Source of the DNA: an uncultured Oscillospiraceae bacterium
GTDB taxonomy: Bacteria; Bacillota; Clostridia; Oscillospirales; Ruminococcaceae
Assembly (NCBI GenBank): GCA_904384225.1
Contig: CAJFJV010000016.1
Span: 1-41,006, forward strand
Direction of reading: 5' to 3'
DNA: 41,006 nt
Shown: positions 17,964 to 26,453 of the stretch, piece after piece
Numbering within the stretch: the first letter of the stretch is position 1
How the letters are laid out: every line of letters starts with the position of its first letter
Notes under the pieces: model-generated
The model's input: the letters and a program-made list of their open reading frames with translations, nothing else
Told to the model about the DNA's origin: nothing
Database searches by the model: none
Translations under genes and position numbers: made by a program

Positions 17964-18857
17964 ATGGCTGGAAAAGGATATACGATTATTACCGATACAA
18001 CCTGCGACTTGCCGCAGCAATATTATGAAGCAAACAACATTACTGTCGTTGCGTTGACATACATGCTCGACGGAGTGGAATACGACGGGACATTTGAAAA
18101 TTCCTTAAAGCCTGCACTTTTTTATGAGAAGCTGCGGAAAGGCGGGATAGCAAAGACCTCTGCAGTTTCTCCTGAGACAATGATCAGAATTTTTACGAAT
18201 GTGTTGGAAACCGGCAGTGATCTTTTCTATTTGGCTTTCTCCTCCGGGTTGTCCAGCACGTATCAGAGCGCGTGTATTGCGCGGAATGAGCTCGCGGGCA
18301 AGTATCCGCATCAAAATATTGTTTGTATTGATTCGCTGTCGGCTTCACTGGGAGAGGGACTGCTTTTGGATTTGGCGTTACGAAAGGCAAAAGAGGGCGC
18401 AGCTATAGAGGAACTTGCCGCATATGTGGAAAAAATGCGGCTGCATGTCTGCCACTATTTTACCGTGGACGATTTGCACCATCTTTACCGGGGAGGGCGT
18501 GTATCGCGAACAACTGCGCTATTCGGGACGATGCTTGGTATTAAGCCGATATTGCACGTAGATGATCAGGGCCATCTGATTCCAATTGGAAAAGTCCGCG
18601 GACGCCGGCAGTCGCTTGATGCACTGGTTTCTAAAATGGGAAGCAAAATAGAAGGATGTGAAAATCCATACGTTTTTATTTCACACGGTGATTGCTTAGA
18701 AGATGCGAAATATGTTTCGGCACAGGTAAAATCGTTGTATGGAATCAAAACGGAGCTGATAGAAAACATTGGCCCTGTTATCGGTTCGCATTCAGGTCCG
18801 GGAACCGTCGCGTTATTCTTTGTGGGACAAAGCAGGACGGAAAAGAAAGCGCTGTAA
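17964..18857 (+). CDS. DegV family fatty-acid-binding protein (FakB type)
   Basis: A 297-residue DegV fold protein: TIITDTTCDLPQQYYEANNI at the start, the lipid-carboxylate-binding FSSGLSSTYQSA around residue 90 (SGLSSTY motif), IDSLSASLGEGLLL, DDLHHLYRGGRVSRTTALFGTMLGIKPIL and the final GPVIGSHSGPGTVALFF. FakB proteins hold a fatty acid and present it to FakA for phosphorylation to acyl-phosphate, the entry step for exogenous fatty acids into phospholipid. ATG 17964 starts the conserved strand; a GTG at 17937 is possible but lies on top of the purine-rich ribosome site. No full FakA is in the window, although a free FakA middle domain is encoded at 15125-15376. Confidence 0.92.
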   Translation: MAGKGYTIITDTTCDLPQQYYEANNITVVALTYMLDGVEYDGTFENSLKPALFYEKLRKGGIAKTSAVSPETMIRIFTNVLETGSDLFYLAFSSGLSSTYQSACIARNELAGKYPHQNIVCIDSLSASLGEGLLLDLALRKAKEGAAIEELAAYVEKMRLHVCHYFTVDDLHHLYRGGRVSRTTALFGTMLGIKPILHVDDQGHLIPIGKVRGRRQSLDALVSKMGSKIEGCENPYVFISHGDCLEDAKYVSAQVKSLYGIKTELIENIGPVIGSHSGPGTVALFFVGQSRTEKKAL

Positions 18858-18880
18858 TACAACGTACAATATCAAAATAA

Positions 18881-18925
18881 AATGCAGCAGCCTGACTGGT
18901 TACAACCAGCCGGGCTGCTGCATTT
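18881..18925. terminator. Bidirectional terminator between degV and the GH2 gene
   Basis: Long stem AATGCAGCAGCC / GGCTGCTGCATT with inner CTGGTT/AACCAG, T-rich on both strands (TTTTCT on plus, TTTTATTTTG on minus). It separates two convergent transcripts. Confidence 0.9.
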
Positions 18926-18928
18926 TCT

Positions 18929-20521
18929 CTACATACGGCACAGCACCTGATAAGAAGGCTTTTCCTTTCCATATAGATCCGTAGAACCATGAATCCGTTT
19001 TCTGAATTTTCCTTCTCCGCACTCCCCGTATTGTGTTCTGTAGTCGTTTAATGAAAACCAGACATATCCTGCGATATTCTTTATGCTGTGGTAAATTGCA
19101 ACCCTCTGCGTCAATATTTGCGCGCGCCTTTCGTCTCCGCCGTCAAAGGCCGGTTCGCAAAGCCCAAATTCTGAAATGATAAGCGGTCGTTTTTGGCACT
19201 TTGCGGCGGTCTTTTTAATACGTGATGCAATATCGCTGCAAGGCTGCCACAGTCCCAGATAATCGTTCCACATTGGAATGTCCCCGTGCAGGGTCGCATC
19301 ATCTTTCTGCTCGTTTTCCGGTTTGCCAAGCGTATCGGAAACATAGTTTACAAAACGGCTGTCATCTAATGATTTGAGGAATGCATACATCTGGTCAACG
19401 TATGCAATAGTCCGTTCATCCGTACCGTTCAGTTCGTTTCCGACTCCCCAGCAGATGATACTGGGATGATGTCTATGGGATAGAACCATTTCGCTTGCAT
19501 GTTGTTTTGCGATATCAAGCTGTAAAGCAGTCGCTTCTTTTGGGGACCCCCAGTATGGGATTTCCTCTTGAACCAACAGGCCGTTTTCGTCACACCAGTC
19601 ATAAATGGCATCATCCTGCTGCCAGTGGAAGCGCGTAAAAACGCAGCCGCTATTTTTAAGCTGAGCCAAAAACTTTATACTGCATGCGATGGGTTCAGCC
19701 ATCCCATAATCCGGATTGGAACCTGGCATCCATTCGCATCCTTTTAGGAAAACCTGCTTTCCGTTGAGCGTAATGATATCGTCTTTGATCTCGACACGCC
19801 GTAGGCCAATCCGTTGAGTGGCTGTATCATTCGAAGTGGTGACGGACACACGATACAAATGAGGGCTTCCTACATCCCAAAGATTGAGGCCGGTAAAAGG
19901 CAAAACCGCCGTTTCCTGCCCAAGGCATCTTGCTTCCTTGAAAAGGGTTTTGCCAGTCTGCGCATCTGTCACCGTAATAACAGCCTCCCGGCATTCCCCG
20001 TCCCAAAACGCGGCATGCACAAACAACTGCCCGTTGCAGGTGGCATGATCCATTTTGTTAAGGCGATACGATACACATAAGGCAGAAAAGCCGTCTTGAT
20101 CGCTGATTTCAACCGTAACTTGCCGGATAAGGCCGCCGTCATCGGCCCAGTCGAATTCTTTTTCGAACGGCAGCATCTGGCTGTTTGGAGCGTTCGACAC
20201 AATAACCTTGATTTGGTTGTCTTGCCCGAACCGGATAAACGGTGTTATTTCTATACGAAAGGGTGTATATCCGGAGCGGGTATGGCTGCCGGCCAATGAT
20301 TCATTTACATAAACAGCGGCGGAATGGAAGGCAGCGCCAAAACACAGAAACACTCTTTTGTTCCGACATTCTTCCCCTATTGGGAGGCTCGTTTCATAAA
20401 CCGCTTCTCCGCGATAATGCATAACCTGATCTGTAATATTCCACGTGTGGGGTAAAGTTACGTCCTGCTCATATCCGATGTCCGATGGCCGGAATACTGA
20501 AATGCCAAGGACGGACTTCAA
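18929..20521 (-). CDS. Glycoside hydrolase family 2 protein (beta-galactosidase/glucuronidase-like), 5' end uncertain
   Basis: A 530-residue GH2 enzyme: jelly-roll sugar-binding domain (VTLPHTWN, HYRGEAVYETSLPI, GYTPFRIEITPFI, DDGGLIRQVTVEI), an immunoglobulin-like middle domain (about 160-260), and the TIM barrel with acid/base Glu in CWGVGNELNG and nucleophile Glu in LIISEFG. No signal peptide, so probably cytoplasmic. The substrate (galactoside, glucuronide or mannoside) cannot be told. The frame begins at a TTG (20521) without a ribosome site; just upstream an ATG at 20534 behind AAAAGGAG opens another frame (MKSSFEVRPWHFS) that looks like a GH2 N-terminus but stops after 21 codons. A one-base frameshift near 20475-20500 is likely. 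It follows the GH38 gene as one transcript. Confidence 0.82.
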   Translation of the reverse strand: MKSVLGISVFRPSDIGYEQDVTLPHTWNITDQVMHYRGEAVYETSLPIGEECRNKRVFLCFGAAFHSAAVYVNESLAGSHTRSGYTPFRIEITPFIRFGQDNQIKVIVSNAPNSQMLPFEKEFDWADDGGLIRQVTVEISDQDGFSALCVSYRLNKMDHATCNGQLFVHAAFWDGECREAVITVTDAQTGKTLFKEARCLGQETAVLPFTGLNLWDVGSPHLYRVSVTTSNDTATQRIGLRRVEIKDDIITLNGKQVFLKGCEWMPGSNPDYGMAEPIACSIKFLAQLKNSGCVFTRFHWQQDDAIYDWCDENGLLVQEEIPYWGSPKEATALQLDIAKQHASEMVLSHRHHPSIICWGVGNELNGTDERTIAYVDQMYAFLKSLDDSRFVNYVSDTLGKPENEQKDDATLHGDIPMWNDYLGLWQPCSDIASRIKKTAAKCQKRPLIISEFGLCEPAFDGGDERRAQILTQRVAIYHSIKNIAGYVWFSLNDYRTQYGECGEGKFRKRIHGSTDLYGKEKPSYQVLCRM

Positions 20522-20569
20522 AGGAAGATTTCATAAGGTTCCGATTTTCTCCTTTTCACAAGAGTGGCT

Positions 20570-22984
20570 TTATTCACAGAGGAAAGCTGCTTCACCCATA
20601 TCGTTATCAGCAAGTCTTGTTATCGTTTCTTCTTTTTGAGCGTTTTCGATGCGCTCAAACGTATAGCAAAACTCACAAAAACCAGAAAGATCCATTTTGA
20701 AATTGGTTTCCCATGTGTTGTTCATAATCCAGCTGTAAAGTGGACGGCGGTTGTCCGCAGAATCATTCGTACAAAGCGTAATGGGATGGTGCCGCATTTC
20801 TCCTTGATATAAAAGAGGCGTGTCCAGTGTGTTGATCAGATAGCTTGCACCAGTTCCGCAATATGCCGCGCCAGTATCCGCAATATAGTATTCCTTGCAG
20901 GTGCCCGGCAGCTGGTCGATGCCCGGACGCATAGCTACACCGCCTTTTACGATCCAGCGTTCTGCTTCAGGCAAATTCAATGAAAGCGGAAGGAATATGC
21001 TCTCAATGTCTTCAGAAAGTGTTTTGGCAACTTGATATTTAAAGGTGAATTTTGGAATATCACGATACATTTTAATGATAACAGAACTGTGATATGTACC
21101 TTCTAATTTGAAATTCAATTTAACACTGACAAAAACCGGCCCCTGATCTATTGTTTCAACATCAGAAAGAATGCCGCGATAGAGTTTTGCATGCCGTCCG
21201 CGGATATTGCGTCCGATTAAGCGGCGGTCTTCATATACGCCATGCCGTATCTCTGTATTTTCATAAAGCGGGGTGAAAAACGTGCTTTCATCAGGACAAA
21301 GCAGTTCCCTGCCGCTCTTTTTGTCGTAAAATGAGGTAATTCCTTCGCCAATGCGATACGAAATTTTGAACCACTCATTTTCAATAGAATAGGGAAGCAA
21401 GGCCGTTTCCATATCTGTCTTGGTGTTTATGATATCGCGGATCCGCTCCTGTCCAACATAGGGTTCTGCAGCATAGACAAAGCCGTCTACAGTATACGTT
21501 TTTTCTGCCGGAACCGCCTCATAGGAAAACATTTTTTCTTCGCCGGCTTCAAAGTAAGCGATACAGCTGATCAGCTGTCCGCGCGGATGGGCGGAAATTT
21601 GTGCGGACAGCCTTTCTCCGGTTTTTTCATCCGTCACCAAAACGTTTTTCATCTGCATGGTTTCCACATAAAACTCAACAGGATATCTCCCGGCAGTGTG
21701 GGAAAGATTCACAACTTTGACTCGGCCGTGTGTATTATAATAACTCAGCTTGTCACCCAACAGATGAAACTGTTCGTTTTTGCGCATAGCACCAGCTTCA
21801 TGCGCTTTTGAGGCATAACTCATTTTCCGCATGTCAAGATTCAATACCATCGTGTCGTAGGGGTTGGTAATAGTAGAGGAATGCCCCCAAGTATGCTCTG
21901 CGTAGAGCAGCATGTTTTCGTCTGCCGTGTCTGCAAGAGCGGTATTATGAACGCCGGTTTTTTCCTCCAGCCGGTCACAGATATGCGAATAGCGCTGTGC
22001 TTCTTTATAATGCTTTACAGCATATGGCGTAGAGCCGACGCCGTTGGCCCACCAGTCGTTTAAGTCGCCGCGATAAACCGGAGCATCTGCAATTTGGTCG
22101 CGGATAGCTTTCCATAGCTGCTCAAGCGTGACCATTTTCAAGGTGACTTCATTGCCAAAACGCGCGTTAAAGGCGTTTACGTTATAAATCAAGGCCGGGT
22201 TTGGCGGGGCGTTGTCACTGGATACACCGGAAATGCTGGCAATAGCAAAATCGTACGGATATCCGTCCGCTTCATAAGCAGATAGGCGATGTTCGAGGTT
22301 GGCGTGCAGGTTGTTCAAATAGTCCGGGTTTTCTGCATCTGTTTGGAAAAACGGCTCGTTTGGATTGAAGCTTACATTGGTATTGCTGTTCAGCCCAAGC
22401 GCATTGCCCAGATTGTAGTGTTCCCCGTTCCAGACCAGAAGGCGCTTTCCGTTTTCCGCCTCCCACCAATACGGCCGTTGGTTTTTATAAAGCGGATACA
22501 TGCCATGATGTGTGTGGATATTGGTATAAAGAAAAGAAATACCATTTTCAATCAAGGCGTCGCGGCCGCCCATGGAAATCCCATTGATATCTGCGTTCAT
22601 TGCGCAAGTAACCGGCGCGCCGTATTCTGTACAGGTTTTTTGCATGGAAGCAGTTCTGCGGAACAAGGCCCCGCGGTCCGCCAGGTCATTGAAATTTAAA
22701 TATGTACCGGAAAGACCGATATTTCCGCGGCGGACCAATTCAAAAAACGTTTCCTTTTCATCTGCTGAAGCCGCATTTAAAAAGCATTCTACACAATAAT
22801 ATGTTTCGCAGTTCCAAACGAAATCCTTTTCCGGTGTATTATGCTCTATCCCATACTGAATAATGGCCATGGCCTGCCGGATATTGTTGACATGGTTATA
22901 TACAACTTGTTCCTGCAGATCAGTATACCCAATATCCGTGTGCGAATGATGGATTAAATACATGGTTTTGATGCGCGTATGCAT
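20570..22984 (-). CDS. Glycoside hydrolase family 38 (alpha-mannosidase-like) protein
   Basis: An 804-residue protein. The N-terminus MYLIHHSHTDIGYTD at residues 8-22 carries the GH38 zinc ligands (HxD), and CAMNADINGISMGG near residue 130 has the position of the nucleophile aspartate; DNAPPNPALIYNVNAFN and YAEHTWGHSSTI supply further active-site residues. C-terminal beta-sandwich domains follow. GH38 enzymes cleave alpha-mannosides. No signal peptide, hence intracellular action on imported glycan fragments. ATG 22984 is preferred (AAGAGGTG eight bases upstream); an in-frame ATG at 23011 would add nine residues including the ribosome site. It is the first gene of a two-gene glycosidase operon with the GH2 gene. 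Confidence 0.82.
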   Translation of the reverse strand: MHTRIKTMYLIHHSHTDIGYTDLQEQVVYNHVNNIRQAMAIIQYGIEHNTPEKDFVWNCETYYCVECFLNAASADEKETFFELVRRGNIGLSGTYLNFNDLADRGALFRRTASMQKTCTEYGAPVTCAMNADINGISMGGRDALIENGISFLYTNIHTHHGMYPLYKNQRPYWWEAENGKRLLVWNGEHYNLGNALGLNSNTNVSFNPNEPFFQTDAENPDYLNNLHANLEHRLSAYEADGYPYDFAIASISGVSSDNAPPNPALIYNVNAFNARFGNEVTLKMVTLEQLWKAIRDQIADAPVYRGDLNDWWANGVGSTPYAVKHYKEAQRYSHICDRLEEKTGVHNTALADTADENMLLYAEHTWGHSSTITNPYDTMVLNLDMRKMSYASKAHEAGAMRKNEQFHLLGDKLSYYNTHGRVKVVNLSHTAGRYPVEFYVETMQMKNVLVTDEKTGERLSAQISAHPRGQLISCIAYFEAGEEKMFSYEAVPAEKTYTVDGFVYAAEPYVGQERIRDIINTKTDMETALLPYSIENEWFKISYRIGEGITSFYDKKSGRELLCPDESTFFTPLYENTEIRHGVYEDRRLIGRNIRGRHAKLYRGILSDVETIDQGPVFVSVKLNFKLEGTYHSSVIIKMYRDIPKFTFKYQVAKTLSEDIESIFLPLSLNLPEAERWIVKGGVAMRPGIDQLPGTCKEYYIADTGAAYCGTGASYLINTLDTPLLYQGEMRHHPITLCTNDSADNRRPLYSWIMNNTWETNFKMDLSGFCEFCYTFERIENAQKEETITRLADNDMGEAAFLCE

Positions 22985-23045
22985 AGTAAAGCACCTCTTC
23001 TTCCCTTGCAATTCCCGTTATAACGGTAAGGTAAAATGCGTTATG

Positions 23046-23085
23046 GATGTATCTACATCTTAACGGGTACAACCGGTTATGTCAA
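23046..23085 (-). promoter_or_regulatory. Promoter of the GH38-GH2 operon with probable repressor sites
   Basis: Minus strand TTGACA (23080-23085), 17 bases, TAAGAT (23057-23062). The spacer contains the palindrome AACCGGTT (23071-23078), a core typical of LacI-family operators, and a second inverted repeat GATGTA-TC-TACATC (23046-23059) overlaps the -10. Both suggest substrate-controlled repression; no candidate regulator gene is adjacent. Confidence 0.7.
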
Positions 23086-23124
23086 TACATAGAATAAAAT
23101 TCCTTTCACCTTTTTTAAGAAAAA

Positions 23125-23156
23125 ATAGGGCGATGTGTTTGTACACATCGCCCTAT
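23125..23156 (-). terminator. Intrinsic terminator of the thi operon
   Basis: Perfect 13-base stem ATAGGGCGATGTG / CACATCGCCCTAT with a six-base loop and TTTTTTC following on the minus strand, 20 bases past the thiM stop. Confidence 0.92.
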
Positions 23157-23176
23157 CCAATAGGTAAGTCAGTTTG

Positions 23177-23989
23177 TTATTCCAAAAGCTCTAAACACAG
23201 CCGCTCCAAAAAAATATCAGCGGTCAAATTTCCAGCTGCATCCAGCAAAGAGGAGTGAAAACCGCCCATCCCTGCGGCGTACGCTGCGGCGATTTCTCCG
23301 CAGATTCCCAAAAATGCAATACCGGCGCACGCCGCAGCGAGCGGGTCATTGGCTCTGCTCAGAAAGGCGGCAGTTACAGCGGAAGACATACAGCCTGTCC
23401 CGGTTAAGCGGGACAGATCCGCATGTCCGTTTTTTAGGCATACAGTCCGTTTGCCATCTGAAACAAAATCCGATTTTCCTGTAACTGCTGCAACGCATCC
23501 GAATTTTCGTGCCGCCGTTTCCGCAAGCGCTTTGTTCCCATTTTCCCCAGCTGCATCCACACCGGCTGCATGGCTATGCAGTCCGCACAGTTCCCGCATT
23601 TCCGATGCGTTAGCGCGGATAATCTGTACCTGTACTGCTTTCAAAAGGCCGGCCGACGCCTCTTTGCGAAACGAGGAGGCTCCTATGCCGACAGGGTCAA
23701 AAACAATGGGTTTGCCGAAACGATTGGCCGCCTCCCCTGCAAGGCGCATAGCGTGTAGCTTATCAGGATTGGGGATACCGAGATTTAAAAGCAAACCGTC
23801 TGCACCTGCGGCAATATCTGAAGCTTCTTCCGAACAGTCCGCCATTATCGGAGAAGCGCCGATGGCAAGAAGCATATTAGCAGAATCGTTCGCCGCCACA
23901 TAATTTGTGATACAATGAATGAGCGGCCGTGTGCGTTTTATACGCAAAAGGATATCCGCCATTTCTTTGGCCAATTCGCTTTTTTTCAT
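23177..23989 (-). CDS. thiM: Hydroxyethylthiazole kinase
   Basis: A 270-residue ribokinase-fold enzyme that phosphorylates 4-methyl-5-(2-hydroxyethyl)thiazole with ATP in thiamin salvage. Motifs: PLIHCITNYVAANDSANMLLAIGASPIMADCSEE, LLLNLGIPNPDKLHAM, GKPIVFDPVGIGASSFR, IIRANASEMREL and the anion-hole/catalytic SRLTGTGCMSSAVTAAFL. Start at 23989 behind AAGGATGG. It lies 34 bases after thiW in the same operon, fitting uptake of thiazole by ThiW and trapping by ThiM. No thiE or thiD is nearby, so coupling to the pyrimidine must be encoded elsewhere. Confidence 0.95.
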   Translation of the reverse strand: MKKSELAKEMADILLRIKRTRPLIHCITNYVAANDSANMLLAIGASPIMADCSEEASDIAAGADGLLLNLGIPNPDKLHAMRLAGEAANRFGKPIVFDPVGIGASSFRKEASAGLLKAVQVQIIRANASEMRELCGLHSHAAGVDAAGENGNKALAETAARKFGCVAAVTGKSDFVSDGKRTVCLKNGHADLSRLTGTGCMSSAVTAAFLSRANDPLAAACAGIAFLGICGEIAAAYAAGMGGFHSSLLDAAGNLTADIFLERLCLELLE

Positions 23990-24023
23990 CACAATCCATC
24001 CTTTGCTGTGCCTTTTGTCCGTT

Positions 24024-24530
24024 TTATGCCGTCTGGAAAAAGCGGTCAAATACCTTAACCTTTTTCATGATGGTGACCAAGACAATGGCGATAACAGTTC
24101 CACCAAGGCTGCTTACGAAAAACGGGAGGACATAGCCGAAAAGCGCCGCCTCGCTGTTACCCATCAGAAACAGCGCCACCGGGTAGCACAACAAACCGCC
24201 AATAACAGACGTTCCGAATAATTCCCCGATATAGGCGAACGGCAGCTTTTTTAGATAGCGGTACAGCAAGCCGCATAAGAGCGCGCCGCACATACTGCCC
24301 GGAAAGGCAAGAAGCGAACCGGTTCCTAATAGATTGCGGATAAGGCTTGTGCAGAACGCCGCACCGACTGCATACCACGGCCCTAAGAACACGCCCCCTA
24401 TGACGTTTACAAGATGCTGCACAGGGAAACATTTGGATGCGCCGACAGGAATGGACAGCGGCGAACAGATGACAGCAACGGCGACCAGCATAGCCGCAGC
24501 GGCAAGCTTACGAATGTCTGTTTTTTTCAT
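24024..24530 (-). CDS. thiW: ThiW, energy-coupling-factor substrate-binding membrane protein (thiazole uptake)
   Basis: A 168-residue integral membrane protein of about five to six helices: LAAAAMLVAVAVICSPLSIPVGASKCFPVQHLVNVIGGVFLGPWYAVG, ALLCGLLYRYL, GTSVIGGLLCYPVALFL, VLPFFVSSLGGTVIAIVLVTIM. The early segment with SIPVGASKCFPVQHLVNV is distinctive for ThiW, the S-component predicted to import the thiazole moiety with shared EcfA/A'/T. ATG 24530 has AAGGAG upstream. It lies between thiC and thiM, and a structured 234-base leader precedes it. Confidence 0.9.
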   Translation of the reverse strand: MKKTDIRKLAAAAMLVAVAVICSPLSIPVGASKCFPVQHLVNVIGGVFLGPWYAVGAAFCTSLIRNLLGTGSLLAFPGSMCGALLCGLLYRYLKKLPFAYIGELFGTSVIGGLLCYPVALFLMGNSEAALFGYVLPFFVSSLGGTVIAIVLVTIMKKVKVFDRFFQTA

Positions 24531-24599
24531 GATAGCATTCTCCTTACACTCAGTTGTATGTATTACACACTGTGCGTAAAGGAAAACCGGCGGATACAT

Positions 24600-24720
24600 G
24601 ACGCGCATTCCTGCTTGATGCACAGTGCGAATAATGTAAACTCTGCACAAAGGTTTGTACAGCCGGTCGATACTCAAAAGTATCCTCTCACTCCGAAACA
24701 CGGATTCCCTCGCCAGTTTG
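24600..24720 (-). promoter_or_regulatory. Structured leader of thiW, candidate variant TPP-riboswitch-like aptamer
   Basis: Read on the minus strand, the thiC-thiW gap contains TCCG..CGGA (24692-24704, like stem P3), then GTGAGAG (UGAGA core, 24686-24690), a hairpin GATAC..GTATC (24669-24684, like P3a) and GACC (24665-24668). This is the order of the pyrimidine-sensing arm of a TPP riboswitch and matches the thiC aptamer of this window (CTGAGAG, hairpin, CGACC). The pyrophosphate-sensing half is not canonical: AACCTTTGTGC instead of ACCTGA, and no GCGTAGG; a 9-base-pair stem with one mismatch stands there. GCACTGTGC in that stem can alternatively pair with GCACAGTG about 50 bases downstream, giving a possible switch. 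Confidence 0.5.
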
Positions 24721-24764
24721 TTACGGATAAAACGACGCTCCTCGCCTTATCTGCTCTGAACCTC

Positions 24765-26075
24765 TTACTTCTCAGTACAGAACGTAACTTTTTTACCCTC
24801 CAATATCATGTTTGTTGTCCTTACCGCACACATTTTTCCACACATTGAGCAGGAGTGGCGGTCGGCAGGCGGTGTCTGTTCAAAATAGGCGCGGGCTTTT
24901 TCTCCGTCTACGGCAATTTTGAACATTTCATCCCAATCAAGTTTATGGCGTGCCTGCGCCATCTTGTTATCAAGATCGCGTGCATGCGGCACGCCTTTTG
25001 CAATATCAGCGGCATGTGCCGCGATACGGCTGGCGATAATCCCCTCTTTTACATCATCGGCGTCGGGAAGGCGCAAATGCTCTGCAGGCGTGACATAGCA
25101 GAGGAAATCTGCTCCGTTTGCCGCTGCAATAGCGCCGCCGATTGCGGAAGTGATGTGGTCATAGCCTGGGAATATATCCGTAACCAGTGGCCCTAATACA
25201 TAAAACGGCGCATTGTGGCACAGCCGTTTTTGAAGCTGCATATTTGCCGCAATTTCATTCATTGCCATATGTCCGGGGCCTTCAACCATTACTTGTACGT
25301 CTTTTTCCCATGCCCTTTTGGTGAGATTCCCAAGTTCAATCAGTTCTCCAATCTGCGATTCGTCGGTGCTGTCGTCAATACAGCCGGGACGGCATGCGTC
25401 GCCCAGACTAATCGTAACGTCGTACTCCCGCAGAATATCAAGCACATCGTCGTAATATTCGTAGAAAGGGTTTTCTCTTCCCGTCATTTCCATCCATGCA
25501 AACAACAGTGAACCGCCGCGGGAAACAATATTCATTTTACGTTTATCCCGTTTTAAGTTTTCAACGACACGGCGGTTGAGGCCGGCATGAATCGTCATAA
25601 AATCGACGCCTTCTTTTGCGTGGGCTTCCACTACACGCAGAAAATCATGCGCAGTAATTTCAAGAAGATCCTTTTCCAGATAGCCGATCGCATCATACAT
25701 CGGCACCGTCCCGATCATGGCCGGGGACATTTCGATCAATTCTGTACGAAACCGGTTTGTTTTGCCATAGTTCGATAGATCCATAATGGCTTCCGCCCCA
25801 AATTCGAGCGCCGTTCGAACTTTTTCAAACTCAATGTCATAATTCTTGGCATCTCCTGATATACCAAGATTCACATTGATTTTGGTTCGTAATCCGGTTC
25901 CGATTCCTTCAGGAGACAGGGACTTGTGATGGATGTTCGATGGGATTGCAACCTGTCCTGAGGCGACCAGCCCGCGCAGCTTCTCCGGCTCCATATATTC
26001 CTTTTGGGCGACAATTTTCATCTGCTCTGTAATGATGCCCTTTTTCGCTGCCTCCATCTGTGTCTTATATTGCAT
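24765..26075 (-). CDS. thiC: Phosphomethylpyrimidine synthase ThiC
   Basis: A 436-residue radical-SAM enzyme that rearranges aminoimidazole ribotide into HMP-phosphate, the thiamin pyrimidine precursor. Family features: NINVNLG-type segment ([17 protein letters not shown]), [66 protein letters not shown] and [12 protein letters not shown]. The C-terminal cluster motif reads CSMCGKMC: Cx2Cx3C rather than the Cx2Cx4C of the E. coli type. The start at 26075 follows AAAGGAGAGG and gives the usual short anaerobe-type length. Expression is controlled by the TPP riboswitch and terminator upstream; thiW and thiM follow. Confidence 0.96.
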   Translation of the reverse strand: MQYKTQMEAAKKGIITEQMKIVAQKEYMEPEKLRGLVASGQVAIPSNIHHKSLSPEGIGTGLRTKINVNLGISGDAKNYDIEFEKVRTALEFGAEAIMDLSNYGKTNRFRTELIEMSPAMIGTVPMYDAIGYLEKDLLEITAHDFLRVVEAHAKEGVDFMTIHAGLNRRVVENLKRDKRKMNIVSRGGSLLFAWMEMTGRENPFYEYYDDVLDILREYDVTISLGDACRPGCIDDSTDESQIGELIELGNLTKRAWEKDVQVMVEGPGHMAMNEIAANMQLQKRLCHNAPFYVLGPLVTDIFPGYDHITSAIGGAIAAANGADFLCYVTPAEHLRLPDADDVKEGIIASRIAAHAADIAKGVPHARDLDNKMAQARHKLDWDEMFKIAVDGEKARAYFEQTPPADRHSCSMCGKMCAVRTTNMILEGKKVTFCTEK

Positions 26076-26103
26076 GCCTACCTCTCCTTTCAAAATAAAA
26101 AAA

Positions 26104-26124
26104 GACATACCTTTCCGGCATGTC
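26104..26124 (-). terminator. Riboswitch-controlled leader terminator of thiC
   Basis: Minus strand GACATGCCGG..GGTATGTC hairpin followed by TTTTTTTATTTT, immediately before the thiC ribosome site and 22 bases after the TPP aptamer. It is the expected expression platform for transcription termination when TPP binds. Confidence 0.85.
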
Positions 26125-26146
26125 CAGCATTCGTAAAAACCGCAAA

Positions 26147-26236
26147 CTTCCTACGCCGGTATGATCCGTTTCAGGTAAAAGGGTCGGGGCTGTGCCCCCT
26201 CTCAGCACTGCCCAGGTATCCGGACAGACTCCCCTG
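26147..26236 (-). ncRNA. TPP riboswitch (THI box) upstream of thiC
   Basis: Minus strand order: GGGGAGTC, P3 arm, GCTGAGAG (UGAGA core at 26200-26204), a GGGG..CCCC P3a hairpin, CGACCC closing P2, then ACCTGA (26171-26176), ATACCGG and the hallmark GCGTAGGAAG. All conserved elements of the thiamin pyrophosphate aptamer are present. Binding of TPP should favour the downstream terminator and switch off thiC (and probably thiW-thiM). Confidence 0.96.
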
Positions 26237-26250
26237 TTTGACTGTCTATT

Positions 26251-26279
26251 ATCATATCGCAGCACCGCTTTTTTGTCAA
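26251..26279 (-). promoter_or_regulatory. Sigma-A promoter of the thi operon
   Basis: Minus strand TTGACA (26274-26279), 17 bases, TATGAT (26251-26256), 15 bases before the aptamer begins. Confidence 0.88.
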
Positions 26280-26328
26280 GTGCAGCGCTTTTAAAAGATG
26301 GTGTTTTCCCCTGCATTGGGGAGAATAT

Positions 26329-26372
26329 AAAAAACAAAACAGAAAGATGTCATCTTTCTGTTTTGTTTTTTA
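26329..26372. terminator. Symmetrical terminator between the GH25 gene and the thi promoter
   Basis: About 20-base perfect inverted repeat centred at 26350 (AAAACAGAAAGATG and its complement) flanked by A and T runs on both sides. It ends the GH25 transcript on the minus strand and insulates the thi promoter. Confidence 0.88.
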
Positions 26373-26453
26373 TATAGTTCCCTTTATTGCAGTTTGAAAT
26401 CCTGTTTCATCCGTCTGGCACAGGAGAAACAAGGGGGCAGAGAAGGCGGGATT

